Notes: generated by a model from the sequence alone, not told the origin. DNA of 20,000 nt from Chromera velia (GCA_018398765.1 JAHBMJ010001662.1:563-20562); one strand, 5' to 3'. Shown: positions 8,657 through 17,049, numbered from the stretch's first letter. Numbers and translations: made by a program.

Positions 8657-9106
8657 AGCGTCATACATAGAGTTAAACTTTCGACTTAGGCCCCACTGGG
8701 GTAAATTGAATCAATGCAAATAGATGGGAGCCTAACAGGGGTGGGGAGGCGGATGGAAGTGGAGGGTGGCTCCACCTCTAAGCAAACAGGCTTTTGCTTT
8801 ATCTGGTAGTTCTCTTACAGGCTGAGTTACAACACGCTCTCTGTCCCACCCTTGAGACAATCGAGAACTGCCTGCATTTAGCCCGGAAGAGGGTCCCCAT
8901 GACCGATCAAAGCGCCAGAACAGCACTGGTACGCCCAAGCGGAGGGGGAAACGAGAAAAAAAGGGAAAAAACAAGTACCTCAGGGGGAACAGAAAGGACT
9001 TTGTCGATTTCAGTAAGGCCTTTGACACTATACCTCGGGTTAAGATATTAGAGAGGCTTAGGGAGGAGGGAGTAAGGCAAGCCAATGTTTGGATGATTCA
9101 TTCTAT
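8489..9106 (+). repeat. 107-bp direct duplication of RT motif A flanking a 404-bp foreign segment
   Basis: Bases 8489-8595 and 9000-9106 align end to end with about seven mismatches and no gap. Both encode F(I/V)DF(I/S)KAFDTIP...VWMIHS. The segment between them (8596-8999) has no RT similarity and begins with an ATG repeat. The arrangement suggests that two partial copies of the same element were joined, or that a tandem duplication was later interrupted. Confidence 0.8.
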
Positions 9107-9584
9107 ATATAGTCAGGTGAAAGCTCGGGTGGATGGGGTAACTGAATGCTTCCCAGAAGGTGGAGGCGTAAAGCAAGGCGACCTTCTTTCTCCTCTCCTC
9201 TTTCTTCTTTTCATTAATAATCTGCATAAGTCTGTCAGCTCCGATAATGAAAACATGCATCAAAGCTTAGCTGGGGGTGTAGATAGAGAGACTCCTGTCA
9301 GACTGTCCGACGTTTTAATTGAAAGTATCGAGTACGCTGACGACCTTGTATTGTTTGCTCACAGTGCTTCAGACTTGCAGAAACGCGGCTTCAAACGCCT
9401 GTTCCGTCTTGAGGACTATTGTAAGGAGCACGGTCTGAAGGTGAATTTAAAAAAGACAAAAGTGATACGCCTCTCCTCCCCCCACCCCGATCTTATACCC
9501 CGGACCCCTTTTCTTTATGAAGGCAGACCAGTGGAAGCGGTAAGTAAATATAAGTATTTATTAATTGAGCAACTGGGTTTTTGA
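9000..9584 (+). pseudogene. LINE reverse transcriptase palm with YADD
   Basis: Starting with the second copy of motif A (VDFSKAFDTIP), the frame continues with GGGVKQGDLLSPLLFLLFIN (motif B type), then IEYADDLVLFAHS (motif C, catalytic YADD intact), KEHGLKVNLKKTKVI (motif D) and YEGRPVEAVSKYKYL (motif E). This order and spacing are characteristic of non-LTR RTs. Normally a Leu-Gly follows the K-Y-L block; here the frame shifts around TATTTATTAATTGAGC and ends at TGA 9582-9584. Catalytic residues survive but the protein as a whole is broken on both sides. Confidence 0.85.
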
Positions 9585-9845
9585 GGGGGGTGACCTTAGC
9601 AAGACAGTCGAAGCCTGCATTGAGGCGGCAGAGAAGGCATTGGGGGCTGTGTTTGGCACTTTCTCATCTCTTGGTTTTATTTCTCTCTTCACTAAAATTA
9701 CTTTGTTCAAGGCCTTCTAGCTGCCAGTCGCATTGTATGGACTGGAAACGATCCCGCAGCTGAAGAAAGCAGATGTTGCCTACCTCGATACTTTACAGTT
9801 ACGTTTTGTTTACAATGTTGTTTTGGTCTCTCTCACCACTCTTTT
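9575..9845 (+). pseudogene. LINE RT thumb/connection region, shifted frame
   Basis: In the next frame the homology resumes with LSKTVEACIEAAEKALGAVF, GFISLFTKITLFKAF, a TAG stop at 9718-9720, then LPVALYGLETIPQLKKADVA and LDTLQLRFVYN. The pattern (helix with Ala/Lys, K-x-x-L-F, then L-Y-G-x-E-T) is the usual block after the palm of LINE RTs. After about 9800 the sequence becomes a T/C-rich low-complexity run. Confidence 0.6.
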
Positions 9846-9919
9846 GTTTCACTTTCTTTTCTCTCTCTCTCTCTTGAGCCATTCAGTTCTCTACTTAGTA
9901 AGTTGATTGGGGCTTTCGT

Positions 9920-10693
9920 TTAATGCATCAAAGCGGTCGAACGTGCTTTACCTCGGGCAGTGTGGAATGAGTGCTTACCAGCTCATGTGAACCCTTTGTT
10001 AAGACAATGAAATGGCTGGCTGTTCCTTTGGACTGCTCCCTTTTATGGCCTCCTTTACCAAGCTCAGTAGGGGACAAGTTTGAAAGAAAAGGCAAAAACA
10101 GAAGGAAAGGGGTGGCAAAAAAGATTGTGGAGGGTGCTTGGCTGTCTGATTGGTTAAAAGAAGACAATAGAAACGTTAGAGACAGAGACAGAATTTTCTC
10201 CCGCCTTGCGAATCTCTCTTCTTTCCAATATGAGAACCCAACCAGACAGTGTTTGGCTATACATCTTCTGATTGAAAGGAAATGGCGTTCGAGAAGTGAA
10301 ATGATAGAGTGCACTGTTGAACCTCTCCCTAAGAGTCTGTTGCAGTCTTTCATAAACTTTCGTACACTTTTTAGGGCTCTCACGGGGGAGGACATCGATA
10401 GAACTCAACCAGAACGACTTTGTAACGGATGTTTGTCCCCCTCGCGTGTGATCAAGGATGAGGTTTATAATATTATTCTGATGGAATGTAAAGACTCTGA
10501 AAGGGAGCGGAGCAGGCTAAAAAAACTATACGAAATTGTAAAACAGAAAGCACCTATTGACATAAGAATAAAAATCGCACAAAGCGTTGCGGGTGTAACA
10601 GGGAGAGGCACTTTAGATAATGAGAAGAAAATGAAGGAGATGGTTTTACTGTTATGCACGATCCTGCCTAGAAGCGGCTCTAAAGCACTATAG
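9920..10693 (+). pseudogene. LINE ORF2 C-terminal domain with degenerate CCHC motif
   Basis: A largely open frame from about 9971 to TAG at 10691-10693 reads 240 residues. Residues after the first 40 include EGAWLSDWLKEDNRNVRDRD, NPTRQCLAIHLLIERKWRSR and ERLCNGCLSP, then DEVYNIILMECKDSERERSR. C-x2-C followed by about 15 residues and N-x5-C sits where LINE proteins often have a C-x-x-C...H...C zinc finger, with Asn at the expected His. The tail is Lys/Glu-rich helix. Upstream, about 9930-9990, a different frame carries VERALPRAVWNECLPAHVNP, which belongs to the same domain, so there is a frameshift near 10005. Confidence 0.55.
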
Positions 10694-10852
10694 CTAACTG
10701 TCTGAAAAAGGTTCATTGTGTCGATCACGCAAGTTGAATAGAGTCGTTTCGATTGGCATGCAGGCTTCCTCCCACCCCTCCCCCCCCCCTTATGAATGTG
10801 TGCTCTGGGTTGTCCTCAAAGCCTTGTTAGTGGCTTAGGATTTAGCGTCGCT
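10694..10852 (+). other. Probable 3' untranslated region of the LINE relic
   Basis: Follows the last LINE frame. It has a C-rich run (10770-10790) and ends in short repeats of TTAGGATTTA-like words, after which an (ATC)n tract occurs at 10877-10894. No gene is seen. Confidence 0.4.
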
Positions 10853-11320
10853 GAATCTAGGATTTAATCCTAAATCATCATCATCATCATCAAAATGAAT
10901 CTCAACTATCATATTATTATAGAAAATATTACTATAGAAATATTATTAGAAATGCTAGTAGAAATATTAAAAAATTGGAGTGGATTTCCCTAGGGGTTTC
11001 TAAAAAAGTTAGAAATGGGATTCAGATTTCTTAGATGAGACTTCTATTACGGTGGCACTGCTCTAGGGCACCACTAAATCACTTATCATTTAATTATTGA
11101 TAGACATAGCGGGAAGGCCCTAGGGCGGAACATATCAATCAATCAATCAATCATATTTCTTAATCTAGTTCTTAATATTTCTATAATATTTCTAACCAAT
11201 TTCTTAGTAAATTAATTCTTATATATATTTCTAACATATTCTTTAATTTTTTTGTCTAGAAGTTAACATCTAAGTTAACATGCGAACAAAAAGTTAAGCC
11301 TGAAACTTAAATCTAGACTC
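10853..11320. mobile_element. AT-rich inverted-repeat region, possibly a MITE
   Basis: The ends are roughly inverted copies: GAATCTAGGATTTAA at 10853 against GAGTCTAGATTTAAG read inward from 11320. Inside, TAGAAATATTA-type words recur on the plus strand between 10919 and 10970 and in reverse (TAATATTTCTA) between 11173 and 11235, so the arms could partly pair. The middle has three CCTAGGG-containing words, one a perfect GCCCTAGGGC palindrome near 11117-11126, and (TCAA)4 near 11133-11150. The (ATC)n tail of the LINE lies within the left arm, so boundaries are uncertain and chance AT-rich symmetry is possible. Confidence 0.35.
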
Positions 11321-11503
11321 GTTCTAGCTCGCTCGGAGTTTTTGCTCACAGACTCCGTGGCCGAGTCCGTGCGTGTTTCACTGGCAGGAACTAATCTAGG
11401 AACTAATTGAGGAGCAATGATAGACTGCGCCGAGTCCTACGCCGAGTCCTGTGCGTCAATCAATGCAGCGTGACCCAGCGTCATGCATGCTCCCACGCCG
11501 CTG
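11321..11503 (-). other. Downstream flank or 3' UTR of the F-box/ankyrin gene
   Basis: No ORF. GCCGAGTCC occurs three times (near 11361, 11431 and 11442) and AGGAACTAAT twice (near 11386 and 11399). A TGCATGC lies at 11484-11490. No polyadenylation signal could be assigned. Confidence 0.4.
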
Positions 11504-13351
11504 CTACTGCGGGGGCCGTACCTGCATCTGGACCTGCGCTAGAGTTTGCATACCTGGCTGCGCCACAGCATTCCCTCTGCCTCCGCCCCTGCCTGCCGGT
11601 CGCGGTGCATGTGGCCGCCCCCACGCTGACCACGCTGCGGCCCGTTGGGAGTCAGAAACACGCGTTCGTTGTGAATCGGCGATCGGTCGTTTGAGAACAA
11701 AGGAGCCGGGAGGAGGCGGCTCTGTGAGGTGAGGAAGAAGATGGACCCTTCTGACGTCTCCGATGACTTGAAAAAAATAAGCGTTGTCCTTGGCTAAATG
11801 CTCCTGAACTCTCGGTTTCGCCCACCAGTCCGGAAACTGTCTTTTCAGAAAGCTCAACCAGACTGCCTTTTTCTCAAGCAGAACCGCGTGCTCATCCGGC
11901 CTGACGAGGAAACGATTCGCATTTGTTCTGCATGAGGGGTAGGTTTTGCAAAGTGTCTGAACGGCCTCTCGCTGCTCGTCCTCGGTGGTGTTTAAAAAGT
12001 CTGCGGACAACCCGATCGAGGCCGGGTCAGCGCCCCCCTCTCGAATCAAAAAATGAAGCAAACTTTCATCCCCAATTTCAATTGCACAGACGAGAGGCGA
12101 AATCGCACAGAGACGGTAAGGGGAAGAAGCGGGATTCCCCTCCTGCTGCTGGTGCTGCTGTGTGTCGGCTTCTTCCGCTGTCGGTAACGGTGAGCAACGC
12201 GCCCCTGCCTGAACGAGATACCGCAGCACTCTGAAGATCCCCTCGACGCAATTCCGGAGCCCCGACCTTGGGATCCCTCGCGTCAACACCCCTCTCCTCA
12301 TCACTGCTTGCATCGGGGACACTAGACACAAAGGCGGGGGGAACCTCTGCTGAGGCTGCTGCTGTAACGGAAATACACCAGGAACTGGGCCCATTCCTGG
12401 ACGAAACGCGTGGGGCGGTCTAAAAAGAGGGGGATGCAGGTCTGCAGGGTGCAGGGGTGGCAGGGCTGGAGCGGCTGGGTCTGCGCCTGGCACGGGGTCT
12501 GGCTCGACGCCGGGGGGGCCCCGTCCGGCTGGTTGCGGCGCGGGGCGGACTGGTCCTATGGCGGCGGCGGGTTGAGGCGCTGGGCGGACTGGCCCTCGCG
12601 CTGCGGCGGGTGGCGGCGCCGGGCCTGGTACGGGTGGCAGTGCGTGGATGGGCTCCGGCAAGTCTGCCGGGTCCCCCCCAAGGGGAGGGAGGGGCCCCCA
12701 CCCCGGAGGGAGGGCCACCCCTGGAGGTCCCAAAAGTCGACCCATAAGGGCCGGTCGGGGAAATGCAGTGCCGCCTCCGGGTGGGATTTGTGGTCGTATG
12801 GCTGCGGCATGATGATTTGAGGAATTGACAGCAGCCCTAGTTTGTTCAGAAAGGTTGAGAGGGACTCTCTCATTGGGGTCTGCACCTCTTTGAAGAAGAA
12901 GTCGAATGAGACCCTCCTCTGGATTCAGCCTCTCGATTTCTTCTTCCTCCTCCTCCCCTGCCTGTGTAATACCTCCTGCTGCTCCGGAGGGCGGAGAGAC
13001 GGAAGGGGTCCACTGGCGGATGGCCTCCATCAGGGCCGACTTCCTCTTCTGCTGCTGCGGCGGCGTGGGAGCTGGGGGAACTACTGCCTGCCCACTCACC
13101 CCACCACTCTGCATGGCAGCTGCTCCTGTTAAGTCTCCGATAGGACCCCCCCCCTCCCCTCCTCCCATGACGCTCTCCCCACTCTCCTCTGGCATCCCTC
13201 CTGGCCCCCCTTCCTCTTCCCCTGCTCCCATGCCCCCACCCACCGAGTCGAGAAGAAATTCCACCACAGGCCTCGAGAAAGGCCGAGTGCTGCACGCCAG
13301 GGAAAGGGCCGAGTGCCCACTCTCGAATTCGACACTCATGTCGACACCCTT
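11504..13351 (-). CDS. F-box-like/ankyrin protein, exon 2 (615 codons to the stop)
   Basis: The exon begins at AAG (13351) immediately after a pyrimidine tract and CTGCAG acceptor; the frame is phase 0 and closes at TAG 11506-11504. Exon residues 1-34 (KGVDMSVEFESGHSALSLAC...VVEFLLD) finish an ankyrin repeat begun in exon 1. A Gly-rich insert follows (40-90), then KSALMEAIRQW, an acidic EEEEEE stretch, and LIRLLLQRGADPNE (ankyrin, 148-161). A Pro-rich low-complexity block spans about 187-342 with GPVRPAPQPA twice. Ankyrin sequence resumes with LRYLVQAGARC (376-386) and ISPLVCAIEIGDESLLHFLI...GADP (417-443). The C-terminal 150 residues are not ankyrin and contain FLKRQFPDWWAKP and a Gly/Arg/Gln-rich end. 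An upstream ATG frame through the pyrimidine tract (13435) is judged to be intron. Confidence 0.8.
   Translation of the reverse strand, partial: KGVDMSVEFESGHSALSLACSTRPFSRPVVEFLLDSVGGGMGAGEEEGGPGGMPEESGESVMGGGEGGGPIGDLTGAAAMQSGGVSGQAVVPPAPTPPQQQKRKSALMEAIRQWTPSVSPPSGAAGGITQAGEEEEEEIERLNPEEGLIRLLLQRGADPNERVPLNLSEQTRAAVNSSNHHAAAIRPQIPPGGGTAFPRPALMGRLLGPPGVALPPGWGPLPPLGGDPADLPEPIHALPPVPGPAPPPAAARGPVRPAPQPAAAIGPVRPAPQPAGRGPPGVEPDPVPGADPAAPALPPLHPADLHPPLFRPPHAFRPGMGPVPGVFPLQQQPQQRFPPPLCLVSPMQAVMRRGVLTRGIPRSGLRNCVEGIFRVLRYLVQAGARCSPLPTAEEADTQQHQQQEGNPASSPYRLCAISPLVCAIEIGDESLLHFLIREGGADPASIGLSADFLNTTEDEQREAVQTLCKTYPSCRTNANRFLVRPDEHAVLLEKKAVWLSFLKRQFPDWWAKPRVQEHLAKDNAYFFQVIGDVRRVHLLPHLTEPPPPGSFVLKRPIADSQRTRVSDSQRAAAWSAWGRPHAPRPAGRGGGRGNAVAQPGMQTLAQVQMQVRPPQ
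12326..12793 (-). repeat. Pro-rich low-complexity insertion within the ankyrin region
   Basis: This GC-rich stretch encodes about 156 residues dominated by Pro, Ala and Gly, including two adjacent copies of GPVRPAPQPA and several PP(L/P)HP-type motifs. It sits between two ankyrin segments and has no counterpart in the homologous first module in exon 1, so it appears to be a later expansion, presumably an unstructured linker. Confidence 0.7.
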
Positions 13352-13554
13352 CTGCAGAAAGACGAAGAGAAAAAGAGAGGGGAAAGGGAAACAAGAATTG
13401 CAAAAGAGACAGACAAGAAGTCGGAGGAGAGGCAAACAGACTGTGCAGAGAAGGAAGGAAGGAAGATTGCATTCGCATTGGCTGTATGGAACTTTTCTCT
13501 CTTTTTTCCTCCTCTCCCTTCACAAGTTCTCATTTTTCTGTGCGTTCGTTCTTT

Positions 13555-13594
<40 letters not shown>

Positions 13595-13636
13595 TCGTTC
13601 TCTTTCTTTCTTTCTCTCTCTTTCTTTCTTTCTTTC

Positions 13637-13667
<31 letters not shown>

Positions 13668-13828
13668 CTTTCTTTCTTTCTTTCCCTTTTTTTCTTTCTC
13701 TCTATTTCTCTTTCTTTCTTTCTCTCTATTTCTCTTTCTTTCTTTCTCTTTCTTTCTTTCTTTGTTTCTTTCTTTCTCTTTTTCTTTCTTTCTCTTTTTC
13801 TTTCTTTCTCCTTTTCTTTCTTTCTTTC

Positions 13829-13859
<31 letters not shown>

Positions 13860-14029
13860 CTTTTTCTTTCTTTCTCTTTTTCTTTCTTTCTCCTTTTCTT
13901 TCTTTCTCTTTTTCTTTCTTTCTCTTTTTCTTTCTTTCTCTTTTTCTTTCTTTCTCTTTTTCTTTCTTTTCTCCTTTTCTTTCTTTCTCTTTTTCTTTCT
14001 TTCTCTTTTTCTTTCTTTCTCTTTTTCTT

Positions 14030-14061
<32 letters not shown>

Positions 14062-14227
14062 TCTCTTTCTCTTTCTCTCTCTCTCTCTCTCTTTCTCTTT
14101 TTCTTTCTCTTTCTCTCTTTCTCTTTCTTTCTTTCGCTCTCTTTCTTTCTTTCGCTCTCTTTCTTTCTTTCGCTCTTTTTCTTTCTTTCTTTCTTTCTTT
14201 CTCTTTCTTTCTTTCTTTCTTTCTTTC

Positions 14228-14258
<31 letters not shown>

Positions 14259-14299
14259 CTTCCTTTCTTTCTTTCCCTTTTTTTCTTTCTCTCTATTTC

Positions 14300-14330
<31 letters not shown>

Positions 14331-14385
14331 CTTTCTTTCTTTCTTTCTTTCTTTCTTTTTTTCTCTTTTTCTTTCTTTCTCTTTT

Positions 14386-14421
<36 letters not shown>

Positions 14422-14484
14422 TGTTTCTTTCTTTCTTTCTCTTTTTCTTTCTTTCTCTTTTTCTTTCTTTCTTTCTTTCTTTCT

Positions 14485-14526
<42 letters not shown>

Positions 14527-14963
14527 CTCTTTCTCTCTTTCTTTTTCTCTTTCTCTCTTTCTCTTTCTTTCTTTCTTTCTTTCTTTCTGCTCTCAGGTGG
14601 TTTCCTCTTCACTTCATTTCTCTCCTTTTCTTGCTTCTTCCTTTCCTTTCTCTCCATTTCTTTCCTTTCGATCCCCCCCAGGCCTTCTGCGTTTTGTTCC
14701 TCTTCTTTCCCTTGCTTCTTCCGTTCTTGCTTTCTCTCCTTCTTTCCTTTATTCCTTCTCTTCCTTTTTCCCTTTTCCCGTCTGTCGGTCTTTTCTGACT
14801 GCATGACCTCAGCTCTGCTTTTTTCAACAGATGCATGGAAGTCCTCCCTCCACCTCCCTATAGCCTTCTTTAAGTGTGTTTCTCTTGTTCTTGTCTCCAC
14901 TCTCTACCCCACACCAACAACAAACAACAACATGCATGCAGGCCCATCCATCAGCTGACCGAC
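13352..14963 (-). other. Intron of the F-box-like/ankyrin gene (1612 bp)
   Basis: In gene orientation it starts GTCGGT (14963) and ends TTTCTGCAG (13352). Splicing at these points preserves phase and joins IFRQLVE to KGVDMSVEF, which restores a canonical ankyrin repeat matching VLEKLAEAGADLEAV in the first module. It contains the CTTT/CT microsatellite, which is purine-rich (GAAA/GA) in the transcript, and a TGCATGCA at 14933-14940. Not confirmed by transcript data. Confidence 0.7.
13551..14588 (+). repeat. Approximately 1.04-kb polypyrimidine (CTTT)n/(CT)n microsatellite
   Basis: Almost uninterrupted pyrimidines on the plus strand, built from CTTT, CTTTTT and CT units. Only isolated purines occur (for example CGTTC near 13595, CTATTTC words near 13702 and 14293, TCGCTC near 14134-14172, TTTG near 13763 and 14421). 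There is some higher-order periodicity, for example repeated TTTCTCTTTTTC blocks between about 13770 and 14030 and several 39-49 base near-repeats. Long ORFs in all frames on both strands here are artefacts of codon-poor sequence (Phe/Leu/Ser or Lys/Glu/Arg only). Confidence 0.95.
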
Positions 14964-16922
14964 CTCCACGAGTTGTCGAAAAATCGCGACCCGCTCCGCT
15001 CCTCTGTCGCCCTCCTGCAGAACGGCCTCTGCCGGAAGAACATCCGGATACTCAAGAGGCTGAATCTGACCCTGACCCGATGGGCGGACCTCCTCATGCG
15101 CACGCGTGTCAAGACCTGGGGTGCTGGGGTCTGCACCTGCCTCTTTCAATAACAATTGGACAAGCTCTGCATCCCCGAGACGGCATGCACACACAAGGGG
15201 GGAAAGACGATTCAACTTCACTTTTGGTACGCCAGCGACGTGCCGCCAAAACCGTGTCTCTTCTCTCCTGTCTGCTGCAGATTGTTCCCCCCTCAAGTCT
15301 ACACACTTTGCACCTGCACGCACAAGGGCCCGGACGGCCTCCAAATTCTCTGTGTGACACGTGTTCGAAGGGAGCCTTTCAACACGGCTCTCATACCCAA
15401 AAAGAGCAGGGGGGTAGGGAGCCGGGCCGACAAACCCGAGCTGACGGACACGCTGCTGCAGAGACGGAGCAGACAGGAGGAGACGGCGGAAAGCAGCCTG
15501 CAAGGGCGACAGGGCTTGCGTCTTTTCTGACAGAAACAAAGGCCCTTCCAGGCGCACTTCGTATGGTTGGAACGGCAGCCCGACCTCGTTCGGGTCTGCC
15601 CCGCCCTCAAGGAGGGCGCTCAAAACGCGCAAACGGGAAGAGAACACAAGGGATTCCACGAGGGGAACCCTTTGCCGATGCGGCCGTTTCCCGACTTTCA
15701 AAACTCCTGCACGGGTACTCACCCCCCTCTGTAGGAGAAATTTGACGATCGGAAGATCCTTTCCAACCGGTAAACGACCGGAACATGCAAGAGACAGGGG
15801 CGTGTGACCGTCGGCAGGCTCGACTGCCTCTAGGTCCGCCCCGGCCTCCGCTAGTTTCTCTAATACAGAAACTGCGCCGTCGGGATTCGACAAGATGGTA
15901 CACCTGACTGCGGTGAAAGGGAAGGCTTCTGCTCTCTGGTTTGGGTCTGCGCCGGCTGCGAGGAGGAGTTCGACTGCCTGTTCTTCTTTCATACGGCACG
16001 CTTCGTGCAGTACTGGCCGTGCTTTCTGGTCACAGGCATACCTCACTGGAGTACACATCCATCCAATTGTCCCTGTGTTTTTCGCAAGCTCTACCATTCT
16101 CTTCATCAGAGAGAGACCGCGCACCCTGGCGCATGCTTCTGCTTGTCTGTCGAAATCGTCCTCGGTGTCGGAGTCATCCGATAAGGTATCGTCTCTCCTT
16201 AGCCCCTGCTGGGAGCGGGCTTTGGACCTGGCGATCACTCGCAGAAGGATAAAAAGGGGGGTGGCAAAAAGGCTGGTGCGTTCATGGATTTGGATTTCTT
16301 CGGAACTCGCAAAAAATTCATCCAAAGTTGTCTCGTAAGGGAGACGGAAATGCTCCCACACATCCACACGCGCCCCTCGGTCGAGAAGGAAGTGCGCGCT
16401 CTCAAAGTTGCGAGCCTCAATCAAAAGAGTCAGTAAGGGGACCCAGACACCCCCCTGAAGCACCCACGAGGCAGGCCGCAAAGCCCCGCCATCGAGAAGT
16501 TCAGAGAGGGCGGCTATGGTCAGTTGACCCATCTCATCGTCAGGCCCGATGCCCAGTGAGGGGACCAAATCTGCCTTTGTGTCTGAAAGAAGCGCGACAC
16601 ACTTAACCGACCCCTTTACAATTGCCCTTCCGAGCAGGCCGGGAAAACGGCCCTTCACCCCAGGCACAGACAAAACCTGACGAAGGTATTTTTCATTGTC
16701 TCTGTCCACGAACTGGTACAACAAAAATTGCACCTCATTTCGGGCTGAGCCTACAGACAAAGCACTGTTGGAGAGAACGCTGACAAGCCCTTGTGACGCA
16801 AGATCTTCCCTCAGTTTGCGAAGATCATGGCACACTGATGAGATCAGCCAGAAACGACGAGCGCCAAGGAACCCGCTCGAGCAGAGCAGGGCCAAGGCGT
16901 CTCCGACAGAATGGTGCGTCAT
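14964..16922 (-). CDS. F-box-like/ankyrin repeat protein, exon 1 (653 codons)
   Basis: ATG at 16922 starts a 653-residue coding exon. Residues 4-38 (SVGDALALLCSSGFLGARRF, WLISSVCHDLRKL) fit a divergent F-box: a hydrophobic helix, F-L-G-A-R, then W-x-x-x-S-x-V-C. F-box proteins link substrates to SKP1/cullin ubiquitin ligases, so an adaptor role is possible. After a helical region, ankyrin-type sequence is clear: PLLTLLIEARNFESAHFLLD (162-181), VLHEACRMKEEQAVELLLAA (304-323) with GADPN, GHTPLSLACS...IVKFLLQRG (372-400), ALLEGGADPNE (436-446), AVRALVRAGAKC (529-540) and LSPLVCACRLGDAELVQLLL (573-592). An acidic Ser/Asp linker lies at 246-258. The frame continues past 14964 for 19 codons to a stop, but splicing there to 13351 completes the next repeat. 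Total predicted protein is about 1268 residues. Nuclear or cytosolic; no signal peptide or membrane span. Confidence 0.85.
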
Positions 16923-17049
16923 GAGAAGAATCTGAAGGACGAAGAAATTTAGAAAACGAGCTGCGAGAGGAACCTATATGCTCGAACGATCTCGAACGCT
17001 GCCTTGTGTATGTGTATACGTCTTTGTCAATGCATATATAGGTGTTCAT
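16923..17049 (-). promoter_or_regulatory. 5' flank of the F-box-like/ankyrin gene, possible 5'-UTR splice acceptor
   Basis: In gene orientation a CTAAAT branch-like word and a pyrimidine tract end in CTTCAG at 16932, nine bases before the ATG at 16922. This would be a good acceptor for an intron in the 5' leader. The in-frame sequence upstream is open but short and hydrophobic, so translation probably starts at 16922 or in an unseen upstream exon. No TATA or initiator motif could be assigned. Confidence 0.35.

Larger units (their letters stand above)
7318..10891 (+). mobile_element. Degenerate non-LTR (LINE-type) retrotransposon
   Basis: Over about 3.5 kb the plus strand shows, in the order expected for a LINE ORF2, the linker upstream of the RT, RT fingers and palm blocks, a thumb/connection region, and a C-terminal Cys-rich motif. 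Open segments are interrupted by several stops and frame changes, and the RT is split by a duplication with foreign sequence inside. No apurinic-type endonuclease is seen, and no ORF1 with an RRM or zinc knuckle. After the coding part comes a 3' region with a C run at 10780-10790 and a terminal (ATC)6-like tail near 10877-10894; simple-repeat tails occur in several LINE clades. The element is inactive. Clade is not assigned. Left boundary is approximate. Confidence 0.75.

Noticed and set aside
12410-12885. Several ORFs on the opposite strand and in other frames across the Pro-rich part of exon 2
   Set aside because: They are shadows of GC-rich coding DNA; only the ankyrin frame shows domain content and continues across the region.
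13352-13435. The 28 codons upstream of exon 2 starting with an ATG at 13435, as the start of a separate ankyrin gene with a hydrophobic leader
   Set aside because: The segment is a pyrimidine tract ending in CTGCAG and reads as Leu/Phe only because it is T/C-rich. The protein would start in the middle of an ankyrin repeat, whereas splicing to 14964 completes that repeat in phase.
13313-14958. Very long ORFs (450-630 codons) on both strands, Phe/Leu/Ser-rich or Lys/Glu/Arg-rich
   Set aside because: They are produced by the CTTT/CT microsatellite, which contains almost no stop codons in any frame. Composition is pure low complexity, all frames are equally open, and the tract lies in an intron of the minus-strand gene.
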